A stretch of 64,000 nucleotides of DNA from RGIG8745 sp045576655 (GTDB taxonomy: Bacteria > Bacteroidota > Bacteroidia > Bacteroidales > Bacteroidaceae). The position numbers were made by a program, and so were the translations under genes. The notes below the pieces were generated by a model, which saw only the letters and a program-made list of their open reading frames with translations, did not search any database and was not told the DNA's origin. Location: assembly GCA_045576655.1 (NCBI GenBank), contig JAZNGW010000027.1:11676-75675 (forward strand). Direction: 5' to 3'. Position 1 is the first letter of the stretch. Each line of letters starts with the position of its first letter. Of this stretch, positions 1 through 7,423 are shown in pieces.

Positions 1-2198
1 GCTCCGTCATATCCGAAGAAGTTTGGTGATGATGGCGAGATTGTTCCTTTTCCGCCAAAGGTTACGGAACCCATACCATTGATGCTTCCGTTCATAGTTA
101 CGGTTGCGCTACTGCTTGCCACGTCAAACTCTGTGTCGGAATAGAGGTTGGCGCTTCGGTTGGTTGATGTGGTGCCTCCTGTGTAGTTCCATGCGCCTCC
201 GTTCCAAATCCAGTTTTGTCCGAATTCGGATGATGCGCCGATTGCGCTTGCCACTTCGCCGTTCTTGAGCGAGTTGAACGAGAGCGTGCCGTTGTGGAGC
301 ACTGTTGCACCCGTGTAAGTGTTGGTGGTGTTGAGCGTGAGCGTACCTGTGCCTGCCTTGTTCATTGATGTTTCGCCGCTGATGGCTCCAGTACCTTTGA
401 TGCTGATGCCGGCTGGAGTGTTTATCACTATTGATGCAGGCGTGACGGTTTCGTTAAGGGTGACGCTGGCGTCTTCTTCTGGATTGAAAAGCACTTTGCT
501 GTTGTCGGTAAACAGATTCCCGTTCCAGTTGGCGTCGGTGTAGTTCCATGCTCCTTCAGCGAGTCCCCAACTGAGGTCGGCCTTGTAGTTGTCAACATCT
601 ACCATTTCCACCTGCTTTGGTTGTGTCTTTACGGTAAGTTCACTTGTGTAGTCGGAGTACAAGTTGTCACCCTTGTATGCACGAAGTCTAACTTTGTAGC
701 TGCTTCCCTCAGCAAGTTCGGCCATTGTGTACTTCTCGGTGTCGGCAGGTATGCGTGCATATTCGTTCCATGTCCCATCGGTCTGCACTTCAAGAATGAA
801 CCCTTCTTCCGAATCGGTGAAGTCAAACCATTCGAGAGTAATGCTCTTGTCGGTAGAAGATTGGTAGGCGAAGAGCACTGGTGTGCGTAGGAATGGGGCG
901 CGGTTCTCTATTGTCAGGCTGTTGATGTAATTTTCGATGTTGGCATAGCCGTTTGATGCTATAGTCATGGCATCGTTGGCATTAGGATTCAATCCGTTGG
1001 CCGTTTCCCACTCGTCGGGCATACCATCCTTGTCGGTGTCGGCAGGCTTGGCAAATGTCTTCAATCCCCAATTAGTAGGTGTGCCGAATGGAAGTTGTGC
1101 TTCTGAAGAAATGATACCGCCTTCCGTTCCGAATGAGCGTACCTGATGAACCATGTAGTAGTCGGCGAGGTCGCGATAAGGCAATGATGCTCCTACTTCA
1201 GGAAGGAGCGAATCGACAAGCTGAGTGGCCTTCCATGCTGGGAGTTCCGGATAGTCGTATGGCTTGGTCATGAATGTCGGGCCACCGGAATACTCGCTTT
1301 TAGGAATCTCATACGGGTCGAACTTGCCGTTGGCATTGCGGTCTTGCCAGTTGTCCTCTGCATAGATGTGATATTTGTCGTTAGCTCCGGTCATGGCATT
1401 GCCACCTCCGGCAGGTCCGTTGATGAAGAGATTGTTGGTGGCATTGACGTATGACGAGCCTTCAGAGTCGCCACCCATGAGATAGCATCCGCTTCGCCAG
1501 TTGTATACGAGGCAATTGACATATTGGTTGATGCCCTTTATCTTGTTGTTGCGAGTGTCGTTGTCGCAATAGAAGTTGCGGTACAAGGTGATTCGGTCTG
1601 CCTGAATAAGACCTCCGGCAGAGTGGGTGAGCAGACCCTGCCCGATGATGCAGTAGGAGATAGTTATGTCGGCAGGAGCCGTGCCTTTGTTGTCCCAACT
1701 GATGGAGAAAGTTTCATCGAGCCCCCATGACACGGAACAATGGTCGAAAATCATGTTTGTTCCGTTGGCAATGCCCAGTGCGTCCTTGCCTGATGTGCCG
1801 CCCTTACCCATGCGGAATTTCATATATCGCACGATGCAGTTGTTGGCACCAGAAAACGAGACGGCGTCACCATATACAACGATTCCCTCTCCTGGTGCGG
1901 TCTGGCCAGCAATGTATAGATTCTTTGAGAACACAAGGCGAGATTGAAGCTGGATGACACCGGCTACGTCGAATACAACAATTCGGTTGGGCTGGCTCAC
2001 GGCATCGCGTAGCGACCCTGCGCCGCTATCGTTGAGATTCGTCACATGATATACGCTACCTGTGCGTCCTCCTGTTGCGAATCGCCCCCATCCTTGTGCC
2101 TCAGGGAAAGCGAGCTGTTGTGCTTGTGCTTGTTGGGTGAGGGTAATGGCGCTCACGCAAAGACAAGCGATGAACTTAAGGGATGATTTGTTTTTCAT
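1..2198 (-). CDS. secreted pectate lyase (PL1-like), 3' end cut by window edge
   Basis: The reading frame starts at ATG 2198 and stays open to the window edge (about 732 codons), so the C-terminus is missing. Residues 1-27 are a signal peptide ending in a QAQAQ stretch. It is followed at once by AFPEAQGWGRFATGGR and then NDSGAGSLRDAV, the characteristic opening of Bacteroidetes PL1 pectate-lyase-like parallel beta-helices, which cleave homogalacturonan. Around residues 383-405 is a Ca-loop-like D-T-D-K-D-G-M-P-D-E-W-E followed by NGLNPNANDAM, typical of the lyase C-terminal part. A fibronectin III-like domain follows (about 436-520), and around 615-645 a TGTLTLNTTNTYTGAT stretch matches autotransporter-associated beta-strand repeats. 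The protein is expected to be extracellular or surface-bound. A TATATTTG -7-like box lies on the minus strand at 2239-2246. The family call is firm; exact substrate is inferred. Confidence 0.85.
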   Translation of the reverse strand, partial: MKNKSSLKFIACLCVSAITLTQQAQAQQLAFPEAQGWGRFATGGRTGSVYHVTNLNDSGAGSLRDAVSQPNRIVVFDVAGVIQLQSRLVFSKNLYIAGQTAPGEGIVVYGDAVSFSGANNCIVRYMKFRMGKGGTSGKDALGIANGTNMIFDHCSVSWGLDETFSISWDNKGTAPADITISYCIIGQGLLTHSAGGLIQADRITLYRNFYCDNDTRNNKIKGINQYVNCLVYNWRSGCYLMGGDSEGSSYVNATNNLFINGPAGGGNAMTGANDKYHIYAEDNWQDRNANGKFDPYEIPKSEYSGGPTFMTKPYDYPELPAWKATQLVDSLLPEVGASLPYRDLADYYMVHQVRSFGTEGGIISSEAQLPFGTPTNWGLKTFAKPADTDKDGMPDEWETANGLNPNANDAMTIASNGYANIENYINSLTIENRAPFLRTPVLFAYQSSTDKSITLEWFDFTDSEEGFILEVQTDGTWNEYARIPADTEKYTMAELAEGSSYKVRLRAYKGDNLYSDYTSELTVKTQPKQVEMVDVDNYKADLSWGLAEGAWNYTDANWNGNLFTDNSKVLFNPEEDASVTLNETVTPASIVINTPAGISIKGTGAISGETSMNKAGTGTLTLNTTNTYTGATVLHNGTLSFNSLKNGEVASAIGASSEFGQNWIWNGGAWNYTGGTTSTNRSANLYSDTEFDVASSSATVTMNGSINGMGSVTFGGKGTISPSSPNFFGYDG

Positions 2199-2317
2199 GT
2201 TATTGTTTATGGTTATGGTTAGCAAATTATCGCAGATGCAAATATATGTATTTAAACCGAAACATGTGTGCAACCATCTGTAATTTCCCGTGTTTAATTC
2301 TTTTTATCACGAGCAAT

Positions 2318-2349
2318 GTTGCCCACTCCAATATTTTTGCATATTTTTG
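2318..2349 (+). promoter_or_regulatory. Bacteroidetes-type promoter for the 429-aa secreted protein
   Basis: GTTG at 2318-2321, a 20-nt spacer and TATTTTTG at 2342-2349 fit the Bacteroidetes primary sigma consensus TTTG-N19/21-TAnnTTTG. Transcription would begin about 15 nt before the ATG at 2372. A second TATTTTTG at 2332-2339 has no matching -33 element. Confidence 0.5.
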
Positions 2350-2371
2350 AGAGGTAAAACATCATATATCT

Positions 2372-3661
2372 ATGGCTAAAAGACCCGTTTCCGCATTCTT
2401 TGTGCTTTTGTTATCGTCACTTTGTGTCTGTGCGCAAGAAGCAGCCGACTCTATCAGTGCCACATCTGTGGCAACAACCTATCCAGTTCTTTATGAGTCT
2501 GCAATTGAGTATGCCGACAGACTCGCTCTGCTTGACTACGAATCCGTGTTGGAGGAAATAGCAGAAAAGAGAGCGAAAGCAAAGCGTCGCCGTAAAAAGA
2601 TGCCGGAGCTTGACCCTGTTGAAACCGAGTGCAAACGCTGTTTGCAGATGCTTAAGGCGTCAGACCAAGTGCTGATATTAGACTCGGTTGTTGTTGATAA
2701 GAACGATTTGCTTTCTGCCTACGGATTTGGCGGGGAGGTCGGAACAATCAAAATGTCAGAAGACTGCCAGACCACGGAGTTCGTGACCGAACGCGGAAAT
2801 ATGTCGTACAGACCTATGGTTGCGAAGGGTGACAGTACGGAGCGTTTGCGCCTTGTGTCGTCGTATATTGAAAACGGGCGATATGTCGAAACCCGCCAGC
2901 TGCAGGGGTTTGATATGGATGGCGATGTCAACTATCCGTTTATGATGTCCGACGGTGTGACTTTCTATTTCGCGTCGAGGGCTAAAGACGGACTTGGCAA
3001 TTATGATCTTTATGCCACACGCTATGATTCGGAGGGCAATGTTTTCTACCGTCCGGAAAATATGGGATTCCCTTTCAACTCCTACGCAAATGACTATATG
3101 CTTGTCATTGACGAGGCTTTGGGGATAGGCTGGTTCGCATCCGACCGCTACCAGCCTGACGGCAAGGTGTGCGTCTATACTTTCGTGCCTAATGAATCTC
3201 GCAATCCGGTCGACTATGAGAATACGGACAAGACACTTGTGCGTCAGAAGGCCATGCTCAGACCTATTACCGTGACTTGGACGCCTGAAAATGAGCAGAC
3301 ACGCATAAAGGCGCGCCAGCGTATGTCATTGATGCAGGCCAATAATCCAACAAATGAAAAAGGGCGCAAGGAATTCACCCTGGTCATTAACGACTACTAT
3401 ACGTACACTCGATTTTCCGACTTCAAGAGTCAGAAAGCCGCATCCATCTGCCGCGAGTGGCTGAAGGCACAGTCAAAACTTCAGGCTGCGCAGACTGAGC
3501 TCGACAAGAAACGTACCGACTTCCATAACGCCTCACGGCAGCAACGCCAGAGCATGCGCCAATCGATATTGACGCTCGAACAAGAATATGAACGGCTTGT
3601 TATAGAAGTCAGAGACATGGAAAAGAAAGTGCGCAATATGGAGATTGAGTACAGAATGTAA
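2372..3661 (+). CDS. secreted protein with PD40/TolB-like propeller blades and C-terminal coiled coil
   Basis: This 429-aa protein begins with a signal peptide (residues 1-21, ending CVCAQ). Around residues 185-275 there are beta-propeller-like strands with the pattern DGVTFYFASR, LGNYDLYATRYD and GIGWFASDR, as in PD40/WD40-like surface proteins of Bacteroidetes. Residues about 365-429 are charged and heptad-like (KLQAAQTELDKKRTDF onward), predicting a coiled coil. No catalytic motif is visible. A periplasmic or outer-membrane-associated scaffolding role is plausible but not shown. It is followed after 59 bases by the nucleoside phosphorylase on the same strand. Confidence 0.75.
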   Translation: MAKRPVSAFFVLLLSSLCVCAQEAADSISATSVATTYPVLYESAIEYADRLALLDYESVLEEIAEKRAKAKRRRKKMPELDPVETECKRCLQMLKASDQVLILDSVVVDKNDLLSAYGFGGEVGTIKMSEDCQTTEFVTERGNMSYRPMVAKGDSTERLRLVSSYIENGRYVETRQLQGFDMDGDVNYPFMMSDGVTFYFASRAKDGLGNYDLYATRYDSEGNVFYRPENMGFPFNSYANDYMLVIDEALGIGWFASDRYQPDGKVCVYTFVPNESRNPVDYENTDKTLVRQKAMLRPITVTWTPENEQTRIKARQRMSLMQANNPTNEKGRKEFTLVINDYYTYTRFSDFKSQKAASICREWLKAQSKLQAAQTELDKKRTDFHNASRQQRQSMRQSILTLEQEYERLVIEVRDMEKKVRNMEIEYRM

Positions 3662-3720
3662 CAGGATAGGGAAGGGGTATTGCGCAAATAAAATTGTCAA
3701 AAACAGTAAAATCATCAGAT

Positions 3721-4596
3721 ATGAAAGTGTTCCCACCATCAGAACTGATCATCAATGCAGATGGTAGCATATTCCATCTGCACATCACTCCAGAGCAATT
3801 GGCAAATAAGGTTATTCTTTGTGGCGACCCTGGAAGAGTCGACACCGTAGCGGCACATTTTGACTCGAAAGAATGTGATGTGTCAAGCCGTGAGTTTCAC
3901 ACCATCACCGGCACTTACAAGGGCAAACGCATAACGGTGCTTTCCACCGGTATAGGATGTGACAATTGCGACATCGTGATGAACGAACTCGATGCGCTCA
4001 AGAACATTGACTTCGCCACGCGAACAGAAAAGCCCCAACTCACAAGCCTCGAAATTGTGCGCATCGGAACTTGTGGCGGTTTGCAGCCCTACACTCCTAC
4101 GGGCACTTTCATCTGTTCCGAGAAATCCATCGGTTTCGACGGACTGCTCAATTTCTATGCAGGGCGCAACCGGGTGTGCGATCTTGAGTTTGAAGAAGCA
4201 TTCAAGAGCCACATGAATTGGAATCCGCAACTTGGAGCGCCTTATGTTATCGACAACAATGCCGAACTCCTCAACCGCATCCTTCAGCCCGAACTCGGCA
4301 TGGTCAAGGGAGTGACAATCGCTTGCGGCGGATTTTTCGGACCTCAAGGCAGAGAACTCCGGGTGCCGCTTGCCGATCCAAAGCAGAACGAAAAGATTGA
4401 ATGTTTTGAATATCAAGGCCACCGCATCACAAACTTCGAGATGGAGTCCTCAGCCATAGCAGGACTCAGCGCCCTGATGGGCCATCGCGCCCTCACCGTC
4501 TGCATGGTCATAGCCAACCGAGTGGCAAAGGAAGCAAACACTGGCTACAAGAACCAGATTGACGACTTGATAAGAATTGTTCTTGACAGGATTTGA
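3721..4596 (+). CDS. nucleoside phosphorylase (uridine phosphorylase-like)
   Basis: This cytosolic enzyme of 291 aa should catalyse phosphorolysis of a nucleoside to base plus ribose-1-phosphate, feeding salvage. It shows the phosphate-binding VILCGDPGRVDTVA near the N-terminus, STGIGCDNCDIVMNEL, the VRIGTCGGLQ loop and the ribose-binding FEMESSAIAG near the C-terminus, in the order of the PNP/UDP family. The frame can be extended to a TTG at 3694, but ATG 3721 gives the normal N-terminus (MKVFPPSELI) and is preferred. Uridine specificity is a guess from overall similarity. It could complement the extracellular nucleases encoded 10 kb downstream, but there is no direct link. Confidence 0.85.
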   Translation: MKVFPPSELIINADGSIFHLHITPEQLANKVILCGDPGRVDTVAAHFDSKECDVSSREFHTITGTYKGKRITVLSTGIGCDNCDIVMNELDALKNIDFATRTEKPQLTSLEIVRIGTCGGLQPYTPTGTFICSEKSIGFDGLLNFYAGRNRVCDLEFEEAFKSHMNWNPQLGAPYVIDNNAELLNRILQPELGMVKGVTIACGGFFGPQGRELRVPLADPKQNEKIECFEYQGHRITNFEMESSAIAGLSALMGHRALTVCMVIANRVAKEANTGYKNQIDDLIRIVLDRI

Positions 4597-4609
4597 TGCT
4601 CACGAGAGT

Positions 4610-4738
4610 TTACCTCGCATTGTAAGCATCGCGCATGATTCGGACAATCTCTGCGCCGCCCACGCCAATGCATTCACCTGTGGATGCCTGCAAACTGCTT
4701 CTTCCTCGCTCGAAACTTATCACTTCCTCGGAGAAAAG
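4610..4738 (-). pseudogene. coding-like 3' fragment, truncated at a repeat element
   Basis: On the minus strand the frame ending at the TAA at 4610-4612 reads like true protein (SEEVISFERGRSSLQAS, GECIGVGGAEIVRIMRDAY), about 41 residues, but has no start codon. It runs straight into the left inverted repeat at 4739, after which the translation becomes low-complexity repeat. I do not recognise the family. The simplest reading is the tail of a gene broken by the repeat element. Confidence 0.35.
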
Positions 4739-5209
4739 TAGAAAACGACAAACGACAAAAACGACAAAACGACAAAGGGAGTAAGTTTTTAAGTTTTTAA
4801 GTTTGCGAGTTTAACTTTAAACTTTAAACTCTTAACTCTTTTGTCACTGCAAATATAATGTCAAAATTTAACATCTACAAATAAAAATATTAACATTTTC
4901 AAATAATTTTCTCAAGTTTCGTACAGAGCGTGTTCAAGTCTCGTACTGGGCGTTCTTTTGACGAAACTTTACGAACACGTCGTTGTCGTTTTGTCGTTTC
5001 TGTCGTTTGTCGTTTTGCGGTCGTCCCGATTTTTTACATTACTTTATACCTGCGCGCGATATATATATATATATATATATTATAATAATAACATTAGTTA
5101 TAGTGCCGAGAGGGGGTTAAAACGACAAACGACAAAACGACAGAAAGAGTTAAAAGTTAAGAGTTAAAAATCACAGACTTACTCACTTTGTCGTTTTTGT
5201 CGTTTTCTA
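4739..5209. repeat. nested inverted-repeat element with (AT)n centre
   Basis: Outer arms: 4739-4785 (TAGAAAACGACAAA ... AGGGAGTAAG) is the reverse complement, with indels of the CGACAAA unit and one mismatch, of 5178-5209 (CTTACTCACTTTGTCG ... TTTTCTA). Inner arms: a TTTTGTCG-rich block at about 4980-5015 faces an AAAACGACAAACGAC block at 5117-5150. The centre of the inner pair is an (AT)11 run at 5059-5080. Around 4914-4980 are two AAGTYTCGTAC copies 22 bases apart and an inverted copy. No transposase is encoded. The rest of the gap 4597-5415 holds only the coding-like remnants and the SPFH promoter. Confidence 0.7.
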
Positions 5210-5327
5210 CTTTTTTCAGCAGTTAAGATATGTCTTCAGCGGGGATTTGATTGTTTTTGGCCGTGGCGACGATGATTTTATACTTCGGTAGAGAAATTCA
5301 ATGTGCTTGAATAAAAACACTTGAAAA

Positions 5328-5359
5328 TTTGTTTTGTGAATGAATAGACGTTACTTTTG
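5328..5359 (+). promoter_or_regulatory. promoter of the SPFH gene
   Basis: TTTG at 5328-5331, a 20-nt spacer and TACTTTTG at 5352-5359 are an exact match to the Bacteroidetes TTTG-N19/21-TAnnTTTG pattern. The inferred start site lies near 5366, giving a leader of about 50 nt before ATG 5416. Confidence 0.7.
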
Positions 5360-5415
5360 TGATATTAAAATGATATCATAATCATCAGATGTGTTAACAA
5401 GTAAATTTTATTATT

Positions 5416-6351
5416 ATGGAAGGAAAAGAATTTGATTTTAAGGGTGGCTCGGCAAATGGCTTTTTAATGCTGTTGCTTTGCTTGATTGCATTTGCTGTTA
5501 CAATCTATTTGTTTGTGAAAGGCATGAATGATGATGAGGGCTTTATGGTCGGAATGGCTGGGGTTCTGCTTGTTGTATCTCTCTTTATCTCTAAGGGCTA
5601 CACGATGCAGGAACCGAACGAGGCTCGTGCGCTGATGTTTTTTGGCAAATATGTGGGGACTTTTCGTAAGACTGGTTTCTATTGGATTAATCCGCTGATG
5701 TCAGCGAAGAAGGTGTCGCTTCGTGCGCGCAACCTCAATCCGGAACCTATCAAGGTGAATGACAAGGCTGGTAATCCGGTTCTTATAGGTATGGTGCTGG
5801 TTTGGCGGCTTAAAGATACTTATAAGGCGTTGTTTGATATTGATTCTGAAACAGCCGTTGCGCAGTTGGGCGGAATGGCTGGAGCGAGAATGAATATGTT
5901 TGAGAAGTTTGTTGCTGTTCAGAGTGATGCCGCATTGCGTCAGGTTGCCGGCATGTACGCATATGATGAAAATGGTGCGGATGCGGGTGAAGTGACTTTG
6001 CGTGGCGGTGGAGATATAGTCAATGATTTATTGACTGAGAAATTGAATGAACGTCTTTCGATGGCAGGATTGGAGGTTGTTGAGGCGAGAATTAATTATC
6101 TGGCTTATGCGCCTGAAATTGCGGCGGTCATGTTGCGCCGCCAGCAGGCTGCGGCTATAATCTCTGCGAGGGAAAAGATTGTAGAGGGCGCTGTGTCGAT
6201 GGTCAAGCTTGCTCTTGACAGACTGAGCGAAGATAATATTGTAGAGCTTGATGAAGAAAAGAAGGCTGCAATGGTGAGCAATCTGCTCGTGGTTCTTTGT
6301 AGTGAAGAAAATGCACAACCTGTGATTAATTCAGGAACTCTGAATCATTGA
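5416..6351 (+). CDS. SPFH/Band 7 family membrane protein
   Basis: This 311-aa protein has two closely spaced N-terminal hydrophobic segments (residues about 15-35 and 43-60). They are followed by an SPFH/Band 7 domain starting at NEARALMFFGKYVGTF, with GFYWINPLMSAKK and the later ILMR-like region replaced by LRRQQAAAIISAREKIVEGA. SPFH proteins form membrane microdomain scaffolds and often modulate proteases or other complexes. The C-terminal helix after residue 245 matches the coiled-coil part of stomatin/slipin-like members. The gene has its own promoter (5328-5359) and is followed 17 bases later by a small RHH protein, a likely two-gene operon ending at the terminator at 6573. Confidence 0.88.
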   Translation: MEGKEFDFKGGSANGFLMLLLCLIAFAVTIYLFVKGMNDDEGFMVGMAGVLLVVSLFISKGYTMQEPNEARALMFFGKYVGTFRKTGFYWINPLMSAKKVSLRARNLNPEPIKVNDKAGNPVLIGMVLVWRLKDTYKALFDIDSETAVAQLGGMAGARMNMFEKFVAVQSDAALRQVAGMYAYDENGADAGEVTLRGGGDIVNDLLTEKLNERLSMAGLEVVEARINYLAYAPEIAAVMLRRQQAAAIISAREKIVEGAVSMVKLALDRLSEDNIVELDEEKKAAMVSNLLVVLCSEENAQPVINSGTLNH

Positions 6352-6368
6352 TTTGAACAGTGTGTTGC

Positions 6369-6554
6369 ATGGCGGAAGCGAATAATAAGAACGTTAAAAA
6401 GAGCAGTGCCAAGAGTTTTGTCCTGAGGATTGATGGCGAGACGATGTCTGCAATAGAGGCATGGGCGGCTGATGAGTTCCGGAGTACAAATGGGCAATTG
6501 CAATGGATTATTAATGAGGCCCTGCGCAAAAGCGGGCGTCTGAAGAAAAAGTGA
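6369..6554 (+). CDS. small ribbon-helix-helix (Arc-like) DNA-binding protein
   Basis: This 61-aa basic protein has a disordered Asn/Lys-rich start, then KSFVLRIDGETMSAIEAWA (strand plus helix A) and a second helix around QLQWIINEALRKSG, the layout of Arc/MetJ ribbon-helix-helix dimers. The frame extends back to a GTG at 6360, but ATG 6369 gives a cleaner start. It lies 17 bases behind the SPFH gene and shares its promoter. It may be an autoregulator of the pair or an adaptor. No toxin-like partner is adjacent, so an antitoxin role is not favoured. Confidence 0.75.
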   Translation: MAEANNKNVKKSSAKSFVLRIDGETMSAIEAWAADEFRSTNGQLQWIINEALRKSGRLKKK

Positions 6555-6572
6555 CTACAGCCAATATGATGA

Positions 6573-6605
6573 GGGCGGCTATCGAGGTAGCCGCCCTTGT
6601 TGTAT
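6573..6605. terminator. terminator between convergent RHH and HAD genes
   Basis: A perfect 9-bp stem, GGGCGGCTA (6573-6581) with TAGCCGCCC (6588-6596), has a 6-nt loop and is followed by TTGTTGT. It sits between two converging genes and may serve both. Confidence 0.75.
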
Positions 6606-6609
6606 CTCA

Positions 6610-7401
6610 TCAGATGGAAGTGGTTGTATTCAGTAGGTGCAAGAGCTCTTCCCACGAATCGGCAAGTTCCTGCATGGAACGGAAGAGGAGGTTTGCTCCT
6701 TGGTCGAGAAGGGCGGAGTCGGGTAGGGGACCAGTGTTGACTGCTATGGTGAAGCATCCAGCTGCTACTCCTGCCTGTACGCCAAGCGGGGCGTTCTCGA
6801 TGATGATAGTGTTGGATTGGGTGATTGGTGCGATGGTTTCGCAGGTTGCGCGAAAATATGCGTTTGCCTTTTCTATCCCCATGAGATAGGGCTCAGGGTT
6901 GGGTTTGCCGTATTTCACGTCGAAGGCGGTGACCATGAGGTCGGCATGGAATATGTCGGGGAAGTTATGTTGAAGGCGCTCAAGGAGCGATTTCTGTCCG
7001 GAACCGGTCACGACCATAGGCGTTATGCCGGATTGCTTGACTTTGCATAGCAGTTCGTATGCTCCGGGCATGCGTCCAGCTTCGGGCAGGGTGTTGAAGA
7101 TGCTGCTTTTGTAGGCATAGATTTCTTTTATCTCTTCTTCGGTGGCTTCGTGCCCTCTGTCGCGCTTCGACACTATGTTGATGGTTCCTGCTCCGGTGCG
7201 TCCTTCGTGCATGTATGCTTCTTCGTAAGGGAGGAGCATGCCGAAGTGCTTCATTGTTTCATGCCAGCTGTAGGCGTGGTTTTTCATTGAGTCGAATAGC
7301 ACTCCGTCCATGTCGAACATGGCGGTGCGGAGGACAATCTTGTTGTAGCCCTTAGCGTTGAGATATTTGTTTATTGCGTCTTTAATCGTTTGTATTTCCA
7401 T
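6610..7401 (-). CDS. HAD-superfamily phosphatase (beta-phosphoglucomutase-like)
   Basis: This 263-aa cytosolic HAD hydrolase carries motif I FDMDGVLFDSM (nucleophile and acid Asp), a cap domain with EGRTGAGTINIV, motif II VVTGSGQ, motif III Lys in YGKPNPEPYL and motif IV IIENAPLGVQAGVAAG. The variant IIEN in place of the more usual IIEDS is typical of some PgmB-like Bacteroidetes members. Substrate is probably a sugar phosphate but cannot be fixed. The start is ATG 7401 rather than the upstream in-frame ATG 7434, which would overlap the patatin gene. With 7401 the genes are 22 bases apart and probably co-transcribed. Confidence 0.85.
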   Translation of the reverse strand: MEIQTIKDAINKYLNAKGYNKIVLRTAMFDMDGVLFDSMKNHAYSWHETMKHFGMLLPYEEAYMHEGRTGAGTINIVSKRDRGHEATEEEIKEIYAYKSSIFNTLPEAGRMPGAYELLCKVKQSGITPMVVTGSGQKSLLERLQHNFPDIFHADLMVTAFDVKYGKPNPEPYLMGIEKANAYFRATCETIAPITQSNTIIIENAPLGVQAGVAAGCFTIAVNTGPLPDSALLDQGANLLFRSMQELADSWEELLHLLNTTTSI

Positions 7402-7423
7402 GTGGTTTGATGGTTGGTTTTGT

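Noticed and set aside
3694..3720. TTG start extending the nucleoside phosphorylase by nine residues
   Set aside because: The extra residues are not family-like and ATG 3721 is a normal start.
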